From SYFY01 sp041752315 (GTDB lineage Bacteria; Pseudomonadota; Gammaproteobacteria; Pseudomonadales; Azotimanducaceae): a DNA stretch of 64,000 nucleotides. The notes beneath the pieces were generated by a model. The model searched no databases and had not been told where the DNA came from. It saw only the letters and a program-made list of their open reading frames with translations. Made by a program: the position numbers and the translations under genes. The stretch spans positions 124,001 to 188,000 of the forward strand of contig JBGSHJ010000066.1 in the NCBI GenBank assembly GCA_041752315.1. The letters are read 5' to 3'. Positions 50,401-59,784 of the stretch are shown in pieces (within the stretch, counting starts at the first letter, position 1; each line of letters starts with the position of its first letter).

Positions 50401-51426
50401 ATGCTAACCAACTTTGATATGTCGCTGGACGAATCGGTACAGGTGCTCAAACGTGTCTTGCCGATGATGAGTCAGCAACGCGTCCCGACCATCCCGCAGA
50501 ACTACGCGGTCTGGTACGACTATGTGACCCATCGCAACGATGAGTTGTGTTCGGAACTCGAATCCCATATCAAGCAAGGACTGAGTTTCAGCGCCGACCA
50601 GTGTCGCAGGATTTACGAAAAGTACTTTGTCGACGAAGTCTCGGCTGAAGTGGATGGCATTCAGGGTGCAGTCCGGGAAGCCGTGAATTCGGTGCTCCAG
50701 GAGGTCAGCAACCTGGGCAGCGACATGGGGGCCTATTCGGATGTGCTGGCTGCCGCGGGCAGTGCCCTTGGCAGCAGCCCCACCCAGGAGGATCTGAATC
50801 ACCTGGTGGTCAATCTGGTTCGGGAAACCCAGAAGACACGTCTGCGTGCGAGGGAAGTTGAAGCATCCCTCCATACGATGGGAGATGAGTTGACCGAAAT
50901 GCGATCCCAGATCAGTCGTCTGAGCCGTGACTCACGCACAGACGCTTTGACGGGAGTTGCCAATCGTCGAGCCTTTGATGAAGCCGCTGCGCGGATGACC
51001 GGAGAGGCGGTGGCCGATGGCTCGGACCTGTGCCTGGTCCTGGTCGATATCGATCACTTCAAGAAGTTCAACGATACCCACGGCCACCTGATCGGTGACC
51101 AGGTTCTTCGCTTTGTTGCCCAGGAAATGGATCAGTGTGTCAAAGGCAGGGACATGCTGGCGCGTTATGGTGGTGAAGAGTTTGCCATCCTGCTGCCAGC
51201 GACACCGATTGATGGAGCCGCCATGCTGGCCGACAGCATTCGGGCAATCATCGAGACCCAGACCATCAAGTCGGCCGATACTGACAAATCGCTGCACGTG
51301 ACGGTATCGATGGGGGTATCCCGCTACCGCGCCGGTGAGTCGGTCAGTGACCTTATCGAACGTGCCGATTCGTGTCTCTACCAATCCAAGAACGATGGTC
51401 GCAATCGGGTAACGCGCGAACTGTAG
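50401..51426 (+). CDS. GGDEF diguanylate cyclase
   Basis: The 341-residue protein has a helical N-terminal half with coiled-coil character (LRAREVEASLHTMGDELTEM), and a C-terminal GGDEF domain: DALTGVANRRAFDEA, VLVDIDHFKKFNDTHGHLIG and ARYGGEEFAILLP as the active-site motif. The inhibitory I-site normally reads RxxD before the loop; here the same place is KGRD, so K replaces R. It should be cytoplasmic and make cyclic di-GMP. ATG 50401 follows a weak ribosome site. The N-terminal region is a sensory or dimerisation part of unknown input. Confidence 0.93.
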   Translation: MLTNFDMSLDESVQVLKRVLPMMSQQRVPTIPQNYAVWYDYVTHRNDELCSELESHIKQGLSFSADQCRRIYEKYFVDEVSAEVDGIQGAVREAVNSVLQEVSNLGSDMGAYSDVLAAAGSALGSSPTQEDLNHLVVNLVRETQKTRLRAREVEASLHTMGDELTEMRSQISRLSRDSRTDALTGVANRRAFDEAAARMTGEAVADGSDLCLVLVDIDHFKKFNDTHGHLIGDQVLRFVAQEMDQCVKGRDMLARYGGEEFAILLPATPIDGAAMLADSIRAIIETQTIKSADTDKSLHVTVSMGVSRYRAGESVSDLIERADSCLYQSKNDGRNRVTREL

Positions 51427-51507
51427 GCACTCAACGTTCACGAAAGCGCACTTTCGGCGGGTCTCGGCGCACTGGCAGTACGCACAAGCGAATTGGCCAA
51501 AGATGGA

Positions 51508-51538
51508 GGCCAAATCAGGCCAAATCAGGCCAAAATCA
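51508..51538 (+). repeat. three tandem copies of a 10-11 bp unit
   Basis: GGCCAAATCA occurs at 51508-51517 and 51518-51527, then GGCCAAAATCA at 51528-51538. They lie in the leader just before the DUF3187-like gene and end next to its AGGAGA ribosome site. A partial copy (TTGGCCAAAG) lies just upstream. Confidence 0.8.
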
Positions 51539-51548
51539 GGAGAGCAGC

Positions 51549-52538
51549 GTGCGCTACACCTCATTGGGTTGCTGTCTTCTCATGGCACTGATGTCAGTGA
51601 TGCACGATGCAACTGCGCACGAAGCTGCCGCCTCACCCTTGTCCGTTCGCAATACTTCACCCGCTGCCCTTCTGTTCGGTGTGCCCGTCCTGCGCGCCTC
51701 CGAAGATTTGCTTTCGATCTCCATGGATCACGGAAACATCTTCAGCGGTGATCAGGGCGACAACTCAATCGTCGCGTTCGATGGCGAAACGACATTGACC
51801 ACACTTTCTTTCCGGCAGGGATTTGCAGATGTCTGGAGTTGGGGGGTTGATGTTCCCTGGGTCAGACATGATGGCGGCTTTCTCGATTCCTTCATTGACG
51901 GCTACCATGACACTCTGGGCTTCGGCGCCGGCGGAAGGGATCGTGTACGTCGAGACCGCCTCGATTACTCAGTGCAGTTTGATGGCAGCACTGTCGTGGA
52001 GCTGCATGAATCCGAACAGGACCTGGGTGACGTACGGCTCTACCTGGGGCGGGCGCTCCTGAACGGGCCAGAGCGTTCGCTGACCGTGCGTGGCCTGGTC
52101 AAACTTCCGACCGGCACCGTAAGGTCCCTGTCGGGCTCGGAGGCCATGGATGCTGGCGCCTGGCTGGAATATGGGCAGGTTGACCTGTTTGGCGTGTCAC
52201 GATTGAGCATGACTGCGATGTTCGGTGGCGTTTACCTGGGCAAGGGTGAGTTGCTGCCCCGTTTGCAGAAGGAGTTCATGCCCCTCGGGCACCTGGGATT
52301 TGGTTACCAGGTGCATGAACGTGTTCAGCTGCTCATGCAGGCCGATGCACAGGGAGCACCGTTTGATATCGATGTGAGTCTGCTGGGCCGGACCAGCCTG
52401 CAGGGAACGCTGGGCGGGCGCGTTTTCCTCAAACCGTCGTTCTGGCTGGATCTTGGCGTTGTCGAAGACCTTTACAGCGACAGTTCGCCCGATGTGATCT
52501 TCCATGTGTCACTGCATGGACGGCTCGGTACCGATTGA
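51549..52538 (+). CDS. exported DUF3187-like protein
   Basis: The 329-residue protein has a signal peptide (RYTSLGCCLLMALMSVMHDA then TAHEAAA) and a mature part of alternating short strands, as in outer-membrane beta-barrel families: ISMDHGNIFSGDQGDNSIVAF, SLTVRGLVKLPTGTVRSLSG and LGGRVFLKPSFWLDLGVVED. The end, VIFHVSLHGRL, is consistent with a terminal barrel strand. I assign it to DUF3187 from memory. The GTG start at 51549 has AGGAGA in front. Three tandem repeats sit immediately upstream. Confidence 0.75.
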   Translation: MRYTSLGCCLLMALMSVMHDATAHEAAASPLSVRNTSPAALLFGVPVLRASEDLLSISMDHGNIFSGDQGDNSIVAFDGETTLTTLSFRQGFADVWSWGVDVPWVRHDGGFLDSFIDGYHDTLGFGAGGRDRVRRDRLDYSVQFDGSTVVELHESEQDLGDVRLYLGRALLNGPERSLTVRGLVKLPTGTVRSLSGSEAMDAGAWLEYGQVDLFGVSRLSMTAMFGGVYLGKGELLPRLQKEFMPLGHLGFGYQVHERVQLLMQADAQGAPFDIDVSLLGRTSLQGTLGGRVFLKPSFWLDLGVVEDLYSDSSPDVIFHVSLHGRLGTD

Positions 52539-52612
52539 GCGTGTCCGAGCCATGACAGGACGACGCGTGCACTTGTAAACTCCTGCCCCTTTAGGTTTGA
52601 GGAGAATTCAGC

Positions 52613-54268
52613 GTGGCAATGCAACACTCACCGCTCCTGATGTCGAGAATCCTCGATCGGGGTGCACGGCTTTCTCCAAAAGACGACATCGTCACCGCCA
52701 CAGCAGGGGGTGTTCGTCGACAGACCCTGCGCCAGACTCGTGACCGGGCTCATCAGCTTGCACACGCGCTCGCAGGGGCGGGGATCAGGGTGGGTGATCG
52801 TGTCGGTACCTTCATGTGGAATGGTTCCCGCCACCTCGAGGCCTATCATGCAACAGCGGGAATGGGCGCAGTTCTGCACACTCTGAATGTCCGACTGTCC
52901 GAAAAGGACCTCGAATACATCATCAACCACGCGGCTGACAAGCTGATCATCGTCGATGCAGATCTGCTGCCAATGCTTGAATTGCTGCAAGGGCGCATTC
53001 CCACCGTTGAACGGGTTGTCGTGGCCACGGAATCGGGATTCGAAGGATGGCAGACGACACTCCCCAAGGCCGTTGATTACGAGGCGTTCATCGCCGGCCA
53101 GCCAACAGACTACGACTGGCCCCAGATCGATGAAAATTCGCCGCTGGGCCTTTGTTACACGAGCGGTACCACAGGCAATCCAAAGGGTGTTGAGTATGAA
53201 CACCGCTCCCAGTATCTGCACACGATGGCGCAGTGCATGACCGACAGCATGGGCTTGTCCGGTACGGATACGCTGTGCGGCATCGTGCCCATGTTCCATG
53301 CCATGGGCTGGGGGTTGCCGTGGTCGGCGATGATGCTGGGCTGCAAGCAGGTGATGCCCCATCGGTTCATGACCATGGACCGACTGGCTGATCTGATCTC
53401 CTCGGAAGGAGTGACGGTGTCCGCTGGCGTACCGACGATCTGGCAGGGAATCAAGGGGCTGATCGAAGCCAATCCCGGCAAATATGATTTCAGCAAACTC
53501 AGTCGGCTCACCTGCGGTGGTTCCGCGCCGCCACCCTCACTCATCCGATGGTACTGGGACACGTTGGGGGTCGAGATGATCCAGGGGTGGGGAATGACCG
53601 AAACGTCTCCGCTCGCAACCCTCTCCCGCAAGGTCATGAAACGCAGCCAGCTGTCACTGTCCGAGGACCGACAGTTCCAGAATGTGTGCAAGGCGGGCCT
53701 CCTGATGCCAGGTCTTGAGATCGATATCTTCGATGCGGATTTCAAGCGTCTTCCCCATGATGGGGAGACTGTCGGCGAGATCCTGATACGCGGCCCATGG
53801 ATCTGTTCGGAGTACTTCAACAATCCCCAACCGGAGAAGTTCCACGACGGATGGCTGGTCACCGGGGATGTCGGCAAGATCGATCCGGAGGAATACCTGA
53901 TCATCTCGGATCGTTCAAAGGATCTGGTGAAAAGCGGCGGGGAGTGGATTTCTTCGGTCGACCTGGAGAACCACATCGTTGCCATGCCTGGTATTGCACA
54001 GGCCTGCGTGGTTGCCCATCCTCATCCGAAGTGGGACGAACGACCCGTGGCGCTTGTCGTACTGCAGGCAGGGTCTGTACTCGACCATTCAGCAGTGCTG
54101 GAACATTGCTCCCGGGCATTTGCCAAATGGCAATTACCGGACGATATCATCGAGGTGAAGAGTATCCCGCTGACTTCGACAGGCAAGATGGACAAGAAGG
54201 TGGTGCGTGCAAATCTTGAAGCCCAGGGCTACGTGTTGCCGGATCTGCGGCCAGCAGTCGCCTCCTGA
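52613..54268 (+). CDS. fatty-acid/methylthiopropionate-type CoA ligase
   Basis: The 551-residue ANL enzyme has LCYTSGTTGNPKGVEYEHRS as the P-loop, QGWGMTETSPLATL as A5, GWLVTGDVGKIDPEEYLIIS and DRSKDLVKSGGEWISSVDLE as the hinge/C-terminal motifs, and the catalytic lysine in TSTGKMDKKVVR. It resembles AlkK- and DmdB-type ligases, which activate medium-chain or methylthiopropionic acids. The exact acid is not known. The start at 52613 (GTG) is preceded by GAGGAG; ATG 52619 is 6 nt further. Together with GST and nitronate monooxygenase genes downstream it is not in a recognised pathway. Confidence 0.88.
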   Translation: MAMQHSPLLMSRILDRGARLSPKDDIVTATAGGVRRQTLRQTRDRAHQLAHALAGAGIRVGDRVGTFMWNGSRHLEAYHATAGMGAVLHTLNVRLSEKDLEYIINHAADKLIIVDADLLPMLELLQGRIPTVERVVVATESGFEGWQTTLPKAVDYEAFIAGQPTDYDWPQIDENSPLGLCYTSGTTGNPKGVEYEHRSQYLHTMAQCMTDSMGLSGTDTLCGIVPMFHAMGWGLPWSAMMLGCKQVMPHRFMTMDRLADLISSEGVTVSAGVPTIWQGIKGLIEANPGKYDFSKLSRLTCGGSAPPPSLIRWYWDTLGVEMIQGWGMTETSPLATLSRKVMKRSQLSLSEDRQFQNVCKAGLLMPGLEIDIFDADFKRLPHDGETVGEILIRGPWICSEYFNNPQPEKFHDGWLVTGDVGKIDPEEYLIISDRSKDLVKSGGEWISSVDLENHIVAMPGIAQACVVAHPHPKWDERPVALVVLQAGSVLDHSAVLEHCSRAFAKWQLPDDIIEVKSIPLTSTGKMDKKVVRANLEAQGYVLPDLRPAVAS

Positions 54269-54562
54269 CACATTCTGGAGTTCCAGTTGTGGTTCCATTG
54301 CCTTTGCAGAAGGTCCCGGAACTCGCTGGCCGGACTGCGCTACTGCTCAGGCGTGGACTGTCCTGTGGCGGATCTGCACGGTGTGTTGATGGGTTTGTCA
54401 GACCCGGTACCTCCAATCAGTGCTGCCCGGGGATTTGTGACGGTTTTCTGAATCCGGAGATCACGTCACGATCATGCCAGGCGGCGAATACCTGCTCATC
54501 GGCGAGCCAGGGGCGTAAAGGAGACAACGGGAGGTCTGGATGGTGCTCTGCGCAGCCTTTGC
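54269..54562. other. non-coding spacer after the CoA ligase
   Basis: About 290 nt follow the ligase gene before a possible promoter for the GST gene. Frames on both strands are Cys/Pro/Arg-rich and mutually overlapping with no domain signal. I see no RNA gene or strong terminator. Confidence 0.5.
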
Positions 54563-54592
54563 TTGTTCGGAGCTTCTCTGGCCCACTACAAT
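54563..54592 (+). promoter_or_regulatory. possible promoter for the GST-like gene
   Basis: TACAAT at 54587-54592 is a good -10. TTGTTC at 54563-54568, 18 nt upstream, is a modest -35 (3 of 6). It would start transcription about 25 nt before the ATG at 54623. Confidence 0.35.
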
Positions 54593-54622
54593 CCCGCGCC
54601 CGGGTGATCAAGAGACAGGCAG

Positions 54623-55375
54623 ATGTCCAGGTTTGTACCGATCGCTGAAATTCGCGAAGCAAAAGGTCTGCGCATGGCGATCCTGCGCGACATTCCATCA
54701 CCCTGGACGGAAGCGGCCAAGGGGATATTCCATGCCAAAGGGCTGGACTGTCTTTATGGTGCCCAGGCAGACAGCGATCCTCCACAGGCGATCGCTCATC
54801 ACTACGGCAACAGTTCTGTCCCGGTTGTCCTGTATGAAAACGAAAAACCCCGCACGGGTTGGGCGGAGATTCTCATCCTGGCCGAACGCCTTTCGGATTC
54901 GACACCGCTCATACCGGATGACCCGGAAGATCGAGTTGATCTGTTCGGGATTGCACATGAGATCTGCGGTGAAATGGGTTTGGGCTGGGCCTATCGGCTG
55001 GTGATGATCGGTGACACCGATCGTGGAGCCTTTCCTGCAGGGGTCACTCGATATCTGGCCGGCAAATATGGTCACAATCCTGTGCATGCGGAATCTGCGC
55101 ATCGACGTGTCACCAGTATCCTGCGCATGTTGTCGAAGCGGCTCGAGCAGAATGACTACATCGTTGCCAACCAGTTCACTGCCGCGGATATCTACTGGGC
55201 GACGTTTGCGAACATGTTTACTCCGCTGCCTGAGTCCCTGATGCGAACAACACCCATGATCCGCAGCGCCTATTCGTGCCGGGATGAACGTCTGATGGAT
55301 GCGATTTCACCTCGTCTGGCTGCCCACCAGCGGCGCATCTATGAGGAATTTCTCGAACTTCCCGTAGTGCTTTAG
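54623..55375 (+). CDS. glutathione S-transferase-like protein
   Basis: The 250-residue protein has a thioredoxin-like N-terminal domain (MAILRDIPSPWTEAAKGIFH through SVPVVLYENEKPRTGWAEIL, with the cis-Pro in SVPVV) and a helical C-terminal domain (RRVTSILRMLSKRLEQNDYI then FTAADIYWATFANM). This is the GST fold. The usual catalytic Ser/Cys/Tyr near the N-terminus is not obvious. It may bind glutathione or be a non-catalytic relative. The nitronate monooxygenase gene begins 29 nt downstream. Confidence 0.82.
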   Translation: MSRFVPIAEIREAKGLRMAILRDIPSPWTEAAKGIFHAKGLDCLYGAQADSDPPQAIAHHYGNSSVPVVLYENEKPRTGWAEILILAERLSDSTPLIPDDPEDRVDLFGIAHEICGEMGLGWAYRLVMIGDTDRGAFPAGVTRYLAGKYGHNPVHAESAHRRVTSILRMLSKRLEQNDYIVANQFTAADIYWATFANMFTPLPESLMRTTPMIRSAYSCRDERLMDAISPRLAAHQRRIYEEFLELPVVL

Positions 55376-55404
55376 CAACAAGAAAATTCCATCTGGAGCA
55401 ACGA

Positions 55405-56343
55405 ATGCGCTTTGACAATCGAGTGACCCGCGATCTTGGTGTCGAGATCCCTATCGTTCAGGCACCCATGGGCTGGATTGCGAGATCGCAATTGGCGTCT
55501 GCCGTCAGCAACGCAGGTGCGTTTGGCATCATTGAAACGTCGTCGGGCGAACTCGATGCAGTGCGGGAGGAAATCCGCAAGATGCGGGCACTTACGGACA
55601 AGCCGTTTGGCGTGAATATTGCCCAGGCCTTTGTGCGCGATCCGAACATAGTTCGATTTGTAATTGACGAGGGGGTGAAGTTCGTCACGACTTCTGCTGG
55701 CAGCCCGGAACGCTACACCGAAGAACTGAAGAAGGCCGGACTGACGGTTTATCACGTTGTTCCCAACCTGTCGGCGGCAAAAAAGGCAGTTGAGTGTGGT
55801 GTTGACGGACTTGTTGTCGAAGGGGGAGAAGGTGGTGGATTCAAGAACCCCAGGGATGTTGCGACCATGGTCCTGCTGCCCCTGGTGCGGTCCCAGGTTA
55901 CTGTTCCAATCATCGCTGCCGGTGGATTTGTGGACGGTTCTTCCATGGCTGCGGCGTTTGCACTGGGTGCCGAGGGCATCCAGATGGGAACCCGCATGGT
56001 GTCGGCGCTCGAGTCACCTGTGCATCAGAACTGGAAGTCAGCCATCGTGACTGCAAAGGAAACGGATACGGTTTTCCTCAATCGGCATCAGTCGCCTGCC
56101 CTGCGTGCACTGCGTACGCAGAAGACCACGAAACTGGAGTTCGACACTGAAAAGAACGCGATGGCTGACTTTGGCCGGGCCATTGATCTGTACTTTGGCG
56201 GTGATATGGAAGCCGCCATTGCGTTGACCGGTCAGGTCTGCGGACGGATCGATTCCGTTCGGCCCGTGGCCGAGATCATCGCCGAAGTTCGCGCCGATTT
56301 TTTCCGCATCATCGGCGAACTGAACAGGCACTACTGCGTTTGA
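55405..56343 (+). CDS. nitronate monooxygenase (2-nitropropane dioxygenase family)
   Basis: The 312-residue FMN enzyme has a TIM barrel with PIVQAPMGWIARSQLASAVS, FGVNIAQAFVRDPN, VDGLVVEGGEGGGFKNPRD and TVPIIAAGGFVDGSSMAAAF, all conserved in nitronate monooxygenases. These oxidise alkyl nitronates; many members have other substrates. The catalytic histidine is absent at the usual EGGG(H) place, which reads EGGEGGGF, so activity on nitronates is not certain. A GGAGC stretch precedes the ATG. It starts 29 nt after the GST-like gene. Confidence 0.85.
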   Translation: MRFDNRVTRDLGVEIPIVQAPMGWIARSQLASAVSNAGAFGIIETSSGELDAVREEIRKMRALTDKPFGVNIAQAFVRDPNIVRFVIDEGVKFVTTSAGSPERYTEELKKAGLTVYHVVPNLSAAKKAVECGVDGLVVEGGEGGGFKNPRDVATMVLLPLVRSQVTVPIIAAGGFVDGSSMAAAFALGAEGIQMGTRMVSALESPVHQNWKSAIVTAKETDTVFLNRHQSPALRALRTQKTTKLEFDTEKNAMADFGRAIDLYFGGDMEAAIALTGQVCGRIDSVRPVAEIIAEVRADFFRIIGELNRHYCV

Positions 56344-56444
56344 CCTGCGGCCGCTGACCGCACCTGAAGGCGGGCACCTGTGCGACCCCGCCTCCTGACC
56401 GGATCTGCTGTGCGCTGGTTCACAGCGTGACTGCCACGGACTTC

Positions 56445-56450
56445 TATACT
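56445..56450 (+). promoter_or_regulatory. -10 element upstream of the broken outer-membrane gene
   Basis: TATACT is a near-consensus -10. TTCACA at 56419-56424 lies 20 nt upstream, longer than usual, so the -35 is doubtful. It precedes the ATG at 56482 by 31 nt. Confidence 0.35.
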
Positions 56451-56481
56451 TTTGCCATAAGCCCACCACGGATGGTTTTTT

Positions 56482-57239
56482 ATGGCTGCTCGAAGTCTCC
56501 TGCCCCGTTTGCTCGTCGCTACATTGGCGACGCTGCTTGCCCTTGGCGCAAACGCTGAAACACTCTTCGGCATCTATGCCGGGGCCGGCACGTGGCATCA
56601 GAACAGCGAAGGTTACATTCAATCCAACGGGACCAAAGTCGACACCAAGCAGGACATGGGTCTTGGAGATGATGATGGGAACGTCCTGGCAGTGGCTTTT
56701 GAACACCCGATACCCTTTGTGCAAATGTTCGCCTGCAGCAGGCTGATATCGGAATGCAGGGCGGGATCGAGATCGAGCGGGATGTGGTGCTGGCCGGTGT
56801 GAGTTTCATACCGCCGGGTGCTGTCGAGTCGACCTTCGACCTCAAGATGACCGACGCCATCCTCTATTACCGGCTACTGGACACTTCACTGAACTTCGAT
56901 CTTGGACTCGGGGTTCGCAAGATCGATGGCAGCGCGTCCATCTCCGGCGGGGTCTACCTTGCCGAAGTCGAATTTGATGGCACGACGCCGATGCTGTACG
57001 CGGCGGCGGAATGGGAGCTTCTCAGTGGGTTCTGGATGGCTGCAAGCGCGCAGGCCTCCACCTGGAAGGGCGATGACCAGATCGATTACAGCGGCGCGCT
57101 GGGCTGGAACTCCGATCTCGGTCTTGGCGTCGAAGTCGGCTATCGTTATGTACGACTGGAGCTGGACGAGCTTGGCGATGTAGATACAGCGAAGCTGATC
57201 GTGGACGGTCCGTTTGCGGCATTGAACTATCGGTTCTGA
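56482..57239 (+). pseudogene. outer-membrane protein gene broken by a 1-nt frameshift
   Basis: ATG 56482 starts a signal peptide (LVATLATLLALGANAE) and a barrel-like protein to FEHPIPFV, after which the frame shifts. The rest is intact in another frame to 57239: FDLKMTDAILYYRLLDTSLN, YAAAEWELLSGFWMAASAQA and a C-terminal ALNYRF. Reading GTGC-AAATGTTCGC as GTG-CCA-AAT-GTT-CGC (one C restored at about 56722) gives FVPNVRLQQADIGMQGGIEI. The family is TIGR04219, an outer-membrane beta-barrel group of unknown function, from memory. It may be a real mutation or a sequencing/assembly error. Confidence 0.85.
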
Positions 57240-57304
57240 TCGTTTCGAACCTCACCAGGAATTGGCGCCAGAGTTCCCATGTGGGCTGATACACTCAGCC
57301 TGTC

Positions 57305-58759
57305 ATGCCCCAACCCCAAGCGCTCGCTCAACTCCAGGCTCTGCTGCCTCCCGACAGTCTGATTACTGATCCGGCTGGCAAGCGTCCTTACGAAACGGAT
57401 GGACTTACCGCTTTTCGGGAAGTGCCATGGGCGGTTGCGTTGCCCCGTACCCGAGAACAGGTACTCGCGATACTGAGGATCTGCCGGCAGCAACAGATTC
57501 CCATAGTGCCCCGCGGAGCCGGTACCGGATTGTCCGGTGGAGCCAGGCCTTTGCAGGATGGCTTGCTGCTCTCACTGGCCCGCTTGAACCGCATCCTTGA
57601 AATTGACCCGGCCAATGCGATCGCCCGTGTCGAACCTGGGGTCCGCAATCTTGCCATCAGCGAAGCGGTTGCCGGGTTGGGGTTTTTTTATGCTCCGGAT
57701 CCGTCATCGCAAATTGCCTGCAGCATCGGTGGCAACGTCGCCGAGAATGCGGGTGGGGTGCATTGCCTCAAATACGGCTTGACGGTTCACAACGTTGCCG
57801 GTCTTGTGGTTGCGACACTGGATGGTCAACTGCATGAACTCGGTGGCAAAGGCGTGGATCCACTGGGTCTGGATCTGCGTTCAGTCATTTGTGGATCAGA
57901 AGGATTGCTCGGCATCGTTCTGGAGGTGACTGTCCGGCTGACACCCCTGCCACCCACCAAGGCCGTCGTGCTGGGCGCATTCCACTCGCTGGCTGCAGCC
58001 GGACAGGCAGTGGCCGCAATCATCAGCGGTGGTCTCATCCCTGCGGGACTCGAAATGATGGATCGCCTGGCGATCAAGGCTGCTGAAGATTTTGTGCATG
58101 CGGGATATCCGGTCGATGCGCAGGCCCTGCTGTTGTGTGAACTCGACGGCACCGAGGCAGAGGTTGCTGCCGATCTGCTCAAGGTCGAGGCGGCCATGCA
58201 CGCGCAAGGGGCGTTCAAGCTGGATGTGGCGCGGGATGCGGCCTCGCAGACACGACTGTGGGCAGGCCGGAAAGCTGCGTTTCCCGCAGTTGGCCGTCTG
58301 GCGCCGGACTACTACTGCATGGATGGCACGATCCCAAGGGGTCGACTCGCGCAGGTTCTGGACGAGATCTCCCGCCTTTCGGTCGAGTATGGTCTGGAGG
58401 TGGCCAACGTCTTTCACGCCGGTGACGGCAACCTGCATCCGCTGATTCTCTATGATGCCAACAAGCCAGGTGAGTTGGCCAAGGTCGAGGAGTTTGGTGG
58501 TCGCATCCTGCAATGCTGTGTGGCCGTGGGCGGTACGGTGTCCGGCGAACATGGTGTTGGTGTCGAAAAGCTCGATCAGATGTGCGATCAGTTTACGGCT
58601 GCGGAACTGGCACAGTTTGCCCGTCTGAAGGCGGCATTTGATCCCGATGCTCTGCTGAATCCCGGCAAGGCGATTCCCACACTGGCGCGCTGTGTTGACG
58701 TGGGTGGCATGCATGTTCACTCGGGAACAGAGCGCTTCCGGCATCTGGACCGATTTTAG
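57305..58759 (+). CDS. glcD: glycolate oxidase subunit GlcD
   Basis: GlcD is the FAD-containing catalytic subunit of the membrane-associated glycolate oxidase complex, which turns glycolate into glyoxylate. The 484-residue protein has the FAD-binding PCMH motif PRGAGTGLSGGARPL, IGGNVAENAGGVHCLKYGLT and the C-terminal FHAGDGNLHPLILYD and GTVSGEHGVGVEKLDQM with ligand-binding histidines. Its stop shares a base with the glcE GTG start. The order glcD-glcE-glcF is standard. No GlcC regulator is seen next to it. Confidence 0.95.
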   Translation: MPQPQALAQLQALLPPDSLITDPAGKRPYETDGLTAFREVPWAVALPRTREQVLAILRICRQQQIPIVPRGAGTGLSGGARPLQDGLLLSLARLNRILEIDPANAIARVEPGVRNLAISEAVAGLGFFYAPDPSSQIACSIGGNVAENAGGVHCLKYGLTVHNVAGLVVATLDGQLHELGGKGVDPLGLDLRSVICGSEGLLGIVLEVTVRLTPLPPTKAVVLGAFHSLAAAGQAVAAIISGGLIPAGLEMMDRLAIKAAEDFVHAGYPVDAQALLLCELDGTEAEVAADLLKVEAAMHAQGAFKLDVARDAASQTRLWAGRKAAFPAVGRLAPDYYCMDGTIPRGRLAQVLDEISRLSVEYGLEVANVFHAGDGNLHPLILYDANKPGELAKVEEFGGRILQCCVAVGGTVSGEHGVGVEKLDQMCDQFTAAELAQFARLKAAFDPDALLNPGKAIPTLARCVDVGGMHVHSGTERFRHLDRF

Positions 58760-59784
58760 TGAGCGATATTGCAGCCGATGTGATCGAGAGCGTTCGCGCT
58801 GCACGTGCGGCTCACACCACACTTGCCATACGCGGTCATCGCAGCAAGGTGCAGTTGCTGGGTTCGCCAGGTGGTCAGATGGATCTCGACATGGCACTGC
58901 ACAGGGGCATCATCAAGTATCAGCCGGCCGAACTTGTCATCACCGCACGTGCCGGGACACCCCTGGCCGATATCACTGCCGCACTGGAGGAACGCAAACA
59001 ATGTCTGGCGGCTGATCCACCGACGTTTGGTGGACGAGGCACACTGGGCGGGGCTGTTGCCAGCGGCTTGTCAGGACCTTCGCGACCGTTTCGCGGATCG
59101 CTTCGGGATTGTGTGCTGGGCATCGAATTGGTGAATGGGCTCGCGGAGCGATTGTGCTTTGGTGGCGAAGTATTCAAGAACGTGGCCGGTTTTGATGTTT
59201 CGCGCCTGCTGACGGGTTCGGAAGGCGCGTTGGGTACCCTGCTGTCCGCAAGTCTTCGTGTCGCACCCAGGCCGGAACGGGTGGAGTGCCGGAAAACGAC
59301 GATGGATGGTGCGAAGGCAGTGACCTGCATGCGTAACTGGGCAAGGCAACCATTGCCCCTGTCAGGTCTCGCTTGGATCGACGGTGAGTTGCATTGGCGA
59401 CTGGCCGGAGCGTCCTGTGTGGTCAACGAAATTGCTCGCGATCTGGGCGGAGTCGAAGATGACCCAGGCTTCTGGACCAGCCTGCGTGATGGTGAGCTGT
59501 CCACGGGTGCAGCCTCCGGTCTTTGTGGATTGTGGCGATTGTCAGTTCCCCCGGCTACCCCACCTGAACCGGCTGACATCTGTATTGACTGGGCTGGAAC
59601 ACTTCGCTGGCGCGATCATGACCAGTCGGCACTCTGCATGCCGCCTGGTGCGTTTGCCTGTCAGCCGGGATCATCGCCGTTACGATCCGATCGTGTTTCT
59701 GATCTGGTACGCCGAATCAAGGATGCCTTTGATCCCGATCACGTCTTCAATCCCGGATTGATCCATGCAGACACAACTGCCTGA
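58759..59784 (+). CDS. glcE: glycolate oxidase subunit GlcE
   Basis: GlcE is the second FAD-domain subunit. The 341-residue protein begins with a PCMH-type domain: HTTLAIRGHRSKVQLLGSPG, TLGGAVASGLSGPSRPFRGS, LRDCVLGIELVNGLAERLCF and AGFDVSRLLTGSEGALGTLL. The GTG at 58759 overlaps the glcD stop by a base. The C-terminal part ends DAFDPDHVFNPGLIHADT. It overlaps glcF by 20 nt, so all three subunits are translated from one mRNA. The family assignment is secure from the domain pattern and context. Confidence 0.94.
   Translation: MSDIAADVIESVRAARAAHTTLAIRGHRSKVQLLGSPGGQMDLDMALHRGIIKYQPAELVITARAGTPLADITAALEERKQCLAADPPTFGGRGTLGGAVASGLSGPSRPFRGSLRDCVLGIELVNGLAERLCFGGEVFKNVAGFDVSRLLTGSEGALGTLLSASLRVAPRPERVECRKTTMDGAKAVTCMRNWARQPLPLSGLAWIDGELHWRLAGASCVVNEIARDLGGVEDDPGFWTSLRDGELSTGAASGLCGLWRLSVPPATPPEPADICIDWAGTLRWRDHDQSALCMPPGAFACQPGSSPLRSDRVSDLVRRIKDAFDPDHVFNPGLIHADTTA

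Noticed and set aside
54417..54785. 122-residue minus-strand frame over the GST 5' region
   Set aside because: Overlaps the GST start and its promoter; no domain; no ribosome site.
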